DNA of 64,000 nucleotides from Sphingobium sp. Ant17. GTDB taxonomy: Bacteria > Pseudomonadota > Alphaproteobacteria > Sphingomonadales > Sphingomonadaceae. Below the pieces are notes generated by a model, which was not told where the DNA came from, searched no databases, and saw only the letters and a program-made list of their open reading frames with translations. Shown in pieces: positions 61,592 through 64,000 of the stretch; the first letter of the stretch is position 1; each line of letters begins with the position of its first letter. A program made the translations under genes and the position numbers. Location of the stretch: the NCBI RefSeq assembly GCF_000588875.1, contig NZ_JEMV01000010.1:1062-65061 (forward strand). The letters run 5' to 3'.

Positions 61592-62509
61592 ATGCCGAAG
61601 TTCACACTGTCCCTGCACGTCGAAACTGCGGTCGATTTCGGCGAAGCGATCCAGATCGCGGCAACACTGGCGATACCCGACAGACTGCCCGATGGCCCGA
61701 TCGACCTGCTCGTCTGCCTGCACGGCGGCACCTATAGCCGCTGGTATTGGGATGCGCAGATTGATGGCTGGCCGGGCTATAGTTTCGTCGATCATTGCTT
61801 GGCACAGGGCAAGGCGGTGCTGGCGCTGGACGCGCTGGGTATGGGCGAGAGCAGCCAGCCGGGCCGGGAAGATGTGTTGACACCCCATGTCGGCGCACAA
61901 GCGCATCATCTGGCGCTGGCGGCGGTTCTGGAACGGATGGAGGTCGGGGAATGGGGCGCGCATATCGAGGGGCGCACGCGGCGGATAACCGGCATCGGCC
62001 ATTCGATGGGCGGGATGCTGACGATCGTGCAACAGGCGCAATGGGCCAGTTTCGATCAGGTCGCGGTACTTGGCTTTACCAATATCGGTCTGGCCATGTC
62101 GGACGAGGTGCGATCCGCCATCGGGGCACAGGTGGCAGGGCCAGGCTATGGCGCGGCCAATCGCGCGGCGATGCACGGCTATTTCCATGCAGCAGACGTG
62201 CCCGAAACGGTGATCGCAGCCGACGATGCGCGGGCGTCGCTGACGCCCAACAGCTATGGGCGGCTGGCCATCATGCCCGGCGGCGTTGCGGCGGAGGCTG
62301 CCGCGATCGCCGCGCCGGTCTATCTGCATTTTGCCGACATCGACGTCAGCCCCGATCCCCATGCCGAACCGGTGGGGTATCGCGGGTCGCGCCATGTCAC
62401 GCTGACGACGCTGGCGGAGGCGGCCCATTGTCATAATTTCGCATCGACCCGGCTGAAAGGCTGGACGATGCTGCACCAGTGGATCGACCATATCGGCGCC
62501 ATCGGCTGA
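61592..62509 (+). CDS. Alpha/beta hydrolase
   Basis: 305 residues: DLLVCLHGGTYSRWYWDAQ for the oxyanion region, LALDALGMGESSQPG, nucleophile Ser in GIGHSMGGMLTIV and a His in EAAHCHNFAST. It resembles the CHNF-type bacterial esterase/lactonase group. It ends the plus-strand run begun at 53373. Three alpha/beta hydrolases in one operon imply several ester, lactone or diketone cleavages. Confidence 0.88.
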   Translation: MPKFTLSLHVETAVDFGEAIQIAATLAIPDRLPDGPIDLLVCLHGGTYSRWYWDAQIDGWPGYSFVDHCLAQGKAVLALDALGMGESSQPGREDVLTPHVGAQAHHLALAAVLERMEVGEWGAHIEGRTRRITGIGHSMGGMLTIVQQAQWASFDQVAVLGFTNIGLAMSDEVRSAIGAQVAGPGYGAANRAAMHGYFHAADVPETVIAADDARASLTPNSYGRLAIMPGGVAAEAAAIAAPVYLHFADIDVSPDPHAEPVGYRGSRHVTLTTLAEAAHCHNFASTRLKGWTMLHQWIDHIGAIG

Positions 62510-62519
62510 TGAAGATATG

Positions 62520-62548
62520 GCCCCGGCCACTCAGAAGGCGGCCGGGGC
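62520..62548. terminator. Hairpin terminator between convergent genes
   Basis: A 9-bp stem GCCCCGGCC/GGCCGGGGC with an 11-base loop lies between the convergent hydrolase and SnoaL-like genes. The T-rich part is short, so it is a moderate terminator at best. Confidence 0.6.
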
Positions 62549-62557
62549 AAGGCTTAC

Positions 62558-63081
62558 TTACTTATAGGGATCGACGGGCTGGGGCACCTTGATGACTTCC
62601 AGATCCTTGAGCATCGTCAGCACGTCCGAGATCGAATAGATATGGTCGATCTTGCCGTCGCGGAAGCGCAGCCAGGAGAACCACAGGACGTTGAGTTCGT
62701 TGCCAGTCGCTGGACGCCCATATAGGGACCGCCGGTATGCTTGCCATGGTGATGGCACAGCACGCAGATTTCATCGTCGCCCCGGCCCCACGCCTTGAGC
62801 GTGCGATAGATGCTGGGCGGGAAAGTGGTGTACAGGCCCTGCGGCGAGCTTTTCCAGACATGATAAGTACCCAGGTCCGGCCGGTTTGGATTGTCATAGG
62901 TCATGGTGTCGGTATTGAAGAAGGCATCCATTCCGTCCCAGTCACCGCGATTGATGACTTCGTGCAGGTCCATCCAGTGATTGACCATGTATGCCTGGCT
63001 GTCGGTCAGCCCGGCAGTGATTTCAGCCCGTGTCTCTGCGGACAGGACGAAATCGGCTTCGGTGAACGGGGCTAGACCCAT
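62558..63081 (-). CDS. SnoaL-like (NTF2-fold) protein, with a 1-base deletion
   Basis: 174 residues after repair: MVNHWMDLHEVINRGDWDGMDAF-type helix, NTDTMTYDNPNRPD, IYRTLKAWGRGDDEICVLCHH and the terminal WLRFRDGKIDHIYSISDV. The frame breaks near 62716 (GGPYMG then RPATGNELNVLWF); one base is missing in the 524-nt span. It resembles proteins annotated as nuclear transport factor 2 family or ester cyclases. The start is ATG at 63081, with a nearby operator (63173-63187). Confidence 0.83.
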
Positions 63082-63172
63082 TTATACTCTCCTAGATAAA
63101 CGCTTGAGGCAAATTGGCCCGCTGACATGTGCCTGCGGTAACGCCTCATCCCCTGTCGCCATCCCTTCGACA

Positions 63173-63187
63173 CCTACCCAACGAAAG
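63173..63187 (+). promoter_or_regulatory. Candidate regulon operator CCTACCCAACGAAAG
   Basis: In the divergent gap between two SnoaL-like genes, 58 bases before the start at 63246 and 91 bases from the start at 63081. The 20-base extension is shared with the copy at 49969. Confidence 0.6.
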
Positions 63188-63245
63188 GCGGCCGGCCAAC
63201 CGGCCTGTGCGATCGATCATTCTATAGAATGAGGGAGAGTGGGTG

Positions 63246-63698
63246 ATGCTGACTGTGCAGGAGATGTCGGACCGGTTCGAAATACAGGATTTGATCGTGG
63301 GCTATTGCTACGCGGTCGACGGCCGCGACTGGGATGCGCTGGACCAGTATTTCACAACCGACGCGGTGATCGACTATTCCGAAATGGTCGGCGTTTCGGG
63401 CAGCCTGGCCGAGATCAAACAGTTTCTGGCGAGCAGCCTGACGCCGATCCTGGCGTTCCAGCACGGGGTATCGACCACCCGCTACAACATCGATGGCGAC
63501 CGCGCGCAGACCAAGACCGTCTGCATCAATCCCATGACCGTCAGCGATGGCACGAACGCCGACACGCTGGTTTTCGGCCTGTGGTATATCCATGATTATG
63601 TCCGCACGCCTGCGGGATGGCGGATCAGCCGCCTGTACGAACAGAAATGCTATCGCATGAACGTGCCCGACTGGCTGGCCGCGCAACTGCCTGCCTGA
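63246..63698 (+). CDS. SnoaL-like (NTF2-fold) protein
   Basis: 150 residues: EIQDLIVGYCYAVDGRDWDAL, FTTDAVIDYSEMVGVSGS and the C-terminal WYIHDYVRTPAGWRISRLYE, the standard SnoaL_4 pattern. The ATG at 63246 has gggagag upstream; a GTG at 63243 is too close. It is the fifth such protein of the window and the last gene that seems to belong to the catabolic region. Confidence 0.84.
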   Translation: MLTVQEMSDRFEIQDLIVGYCYAVDGRDWDALDQYFTTDAVIDYSEMVGVSGSLAEIKQFLASSLTPILAFQHGVSTTRYNIDGDRAQTKTVCINPMTVSDGTNADTLVFGLWYIHDYVRTPAGWRISRLYEQKCYRMNVPDWLAAQLPA

Positions 63699-63745
63699 TC
63701 GCATCCGTCGCCCTCTTCCCTGCCCCCGTGCGCCAAGGTGCCTTC

Positions 63746-64000
63746 ATGCAACGCTTCCTCAATGCCGCCTTCCTGATCCTGCTTGCCGTGGCCGGGCTTT
63801 GCCTTGTCTGGCTTGGCGGGCGGCTGCTGTTGCTGGGCGGATCGCCTTGGTATCTTGCGTCCGGACTGGTCATGGTCACCGTCGCGCTGCTGGGCTGGCG
63901 CAGGGCTCCGCTGTCGATCGCTTTGTTCTGGGCTTTTCTGGCGACGAACCTCGCCTGGGCCTTGTGGGAGGTAGGGCTGGACGGATGGGCGCTGGCCCCG
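63746..64000 (+). CDS. gcd: Membrane-bound PQQ glucose dehydrogenase, N-terminal part
   Basis: 85 codons to the window edge, hydrophobic throughout: about three membrane helices (FLNAAFLILLAVAGLCLVWL, then LASGLVMVTVALLGW, then SIALFWAFLATNLAWALW). The segment LGGSPWYLASG and the ending WALWEVGLDGWALAP match the N-terminal membrane anchor of Gcd-type glucose/quinate/shikimate dehydrogenases (GGSWYY... and WEVGFDFWAL in E. coli). The catalytic PQQ domain lies outside the window. It is not obviously part of the catabolic cluster. Confidence 0.82.
   Translation, partial: MQRFLNAAFLILLAVAGLCLVWLGGRLLLLGGSPWYLASGLVMVTVALLGWRRAPLSIALFWAFLATNLAWALWEVGLDGWALAP

Noticed and set aside
1-64000. tRNA, rRNA, CRISPR array, insertion sequence or phage genes
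   Set aside because: Intergenic spaces are short and none shows cloverleaf, regular repeat-spacer or transposase/integrase features.

Overview
The window reads as one continuous high-G+C (roughly 63-65 % by eye) alphaproteobacterial catabolic region, most likely from a sphingomonad (Sphingobium, Sphingomonas or Novosphingobium type). This rests on TonB-dependent receptors with Sphingomonadales-style signal peptides, AraC, TetR and GntR regulators, and many SDR, SnoaL-like, Rieske, hot-dog and acyl-CoA genes. etfB (3' end) and etfA lie at the left edge, and the start of a membrane PQQ glucose dehydrogenase gene at the right edge. No tRNA, rRNA, IS element, prophage or CRISPR array was seen, and no gene-free stretch exceeds 300 bases.

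Layout. 0-3.5 kb: etfBA, then a convergent cofE-cofD-cofC set for coenzyme F420, apparently co-transcribed with the P450 gene upstream of it. 4.8-14 kb: a SnoaL-like protein, an SDR, a TonB receptor with an AraC regulator, two MFS transporters, and a HIBADH-like dehydrogenase with a CMD-family protein. 14.3-20.4 kb: a coupled operon (VOC, tyrosine-phosphatase-like, DUF1214-like, SnoaL-like, F420-type LLM enzyme, APH-like kinase) behind an SDR gene. 20.5-27 kb: AraC, sulfotransferase, [2Fe-2S] ferredoxin, TetR, and a Rieske pair whose two redox centres sit on separate proteins, then a second LLM enzyme. 27-33.7 kb: the fbiC operon (fbiC, SDR, NADPH:F420 reductase, third LLM enzyme, KstD-like flavoprotein). 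33.7-41 kb: a second TonB receptor, alpha-methylacyl-CoA racemase, BKACE and a large MalT/LuxR-type regulator. 41-52.5 kb: an MDR oxidoreductase, SDRs, and a full acyl-CoA degradation set (CoA ligase, acyl-CoA dehydrogenase, hot-dog hydratase, FadJ-like protein, thiolase). 52.5-62.5 kb: GntR and a 12-gene plus-strand run (FAH-family hydrolase, extradiol-type VOC enzyme, three alpha/beta hydrolases, SDRs, FMN reductase, acyl-CoA dehydrogenase, paired hot-dog hydratase subunits). 62.5-64 kb: two SnoaL-like genes and gcd.

How the genes fit together (inference). The cell appears to import a substrate through TonB and MFS proteins. It oxidises the substrate with the P450 and the split Rieske system, and carries out hydride transfers with three LLM enzymes that use locally made F420 recycled by the NADPH:F420 reductase. 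The carbon skeleton is then shortened as CoA thioesters, with ETF taking electrons from the acyl-CoA dehydrogenases. The racemase and hot-dog hydratases suggest a branched, isoprenoid- or steroid-like or alicyclic substrate, and the extradiol and FAH genes suggest a ring-opening branch. The substrate cannot be named from sequence.

Two cross-cutting observations. First, a 15-bp inverted-repeat element close to CCTAYCCRANGATAG occurs in eleven intergenic or promoter positions, usually 40-95 bases before a start codon, and looks like the operator of a regulon spanning the region. Second, eleven genes carry thirteen single-base indels (twelve deletions, one insertion) with conserved protein sequence on both sides. 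These look like uncorrected sequencing errors rather than gene decay, and the affected genes are annotated here as whole genes.
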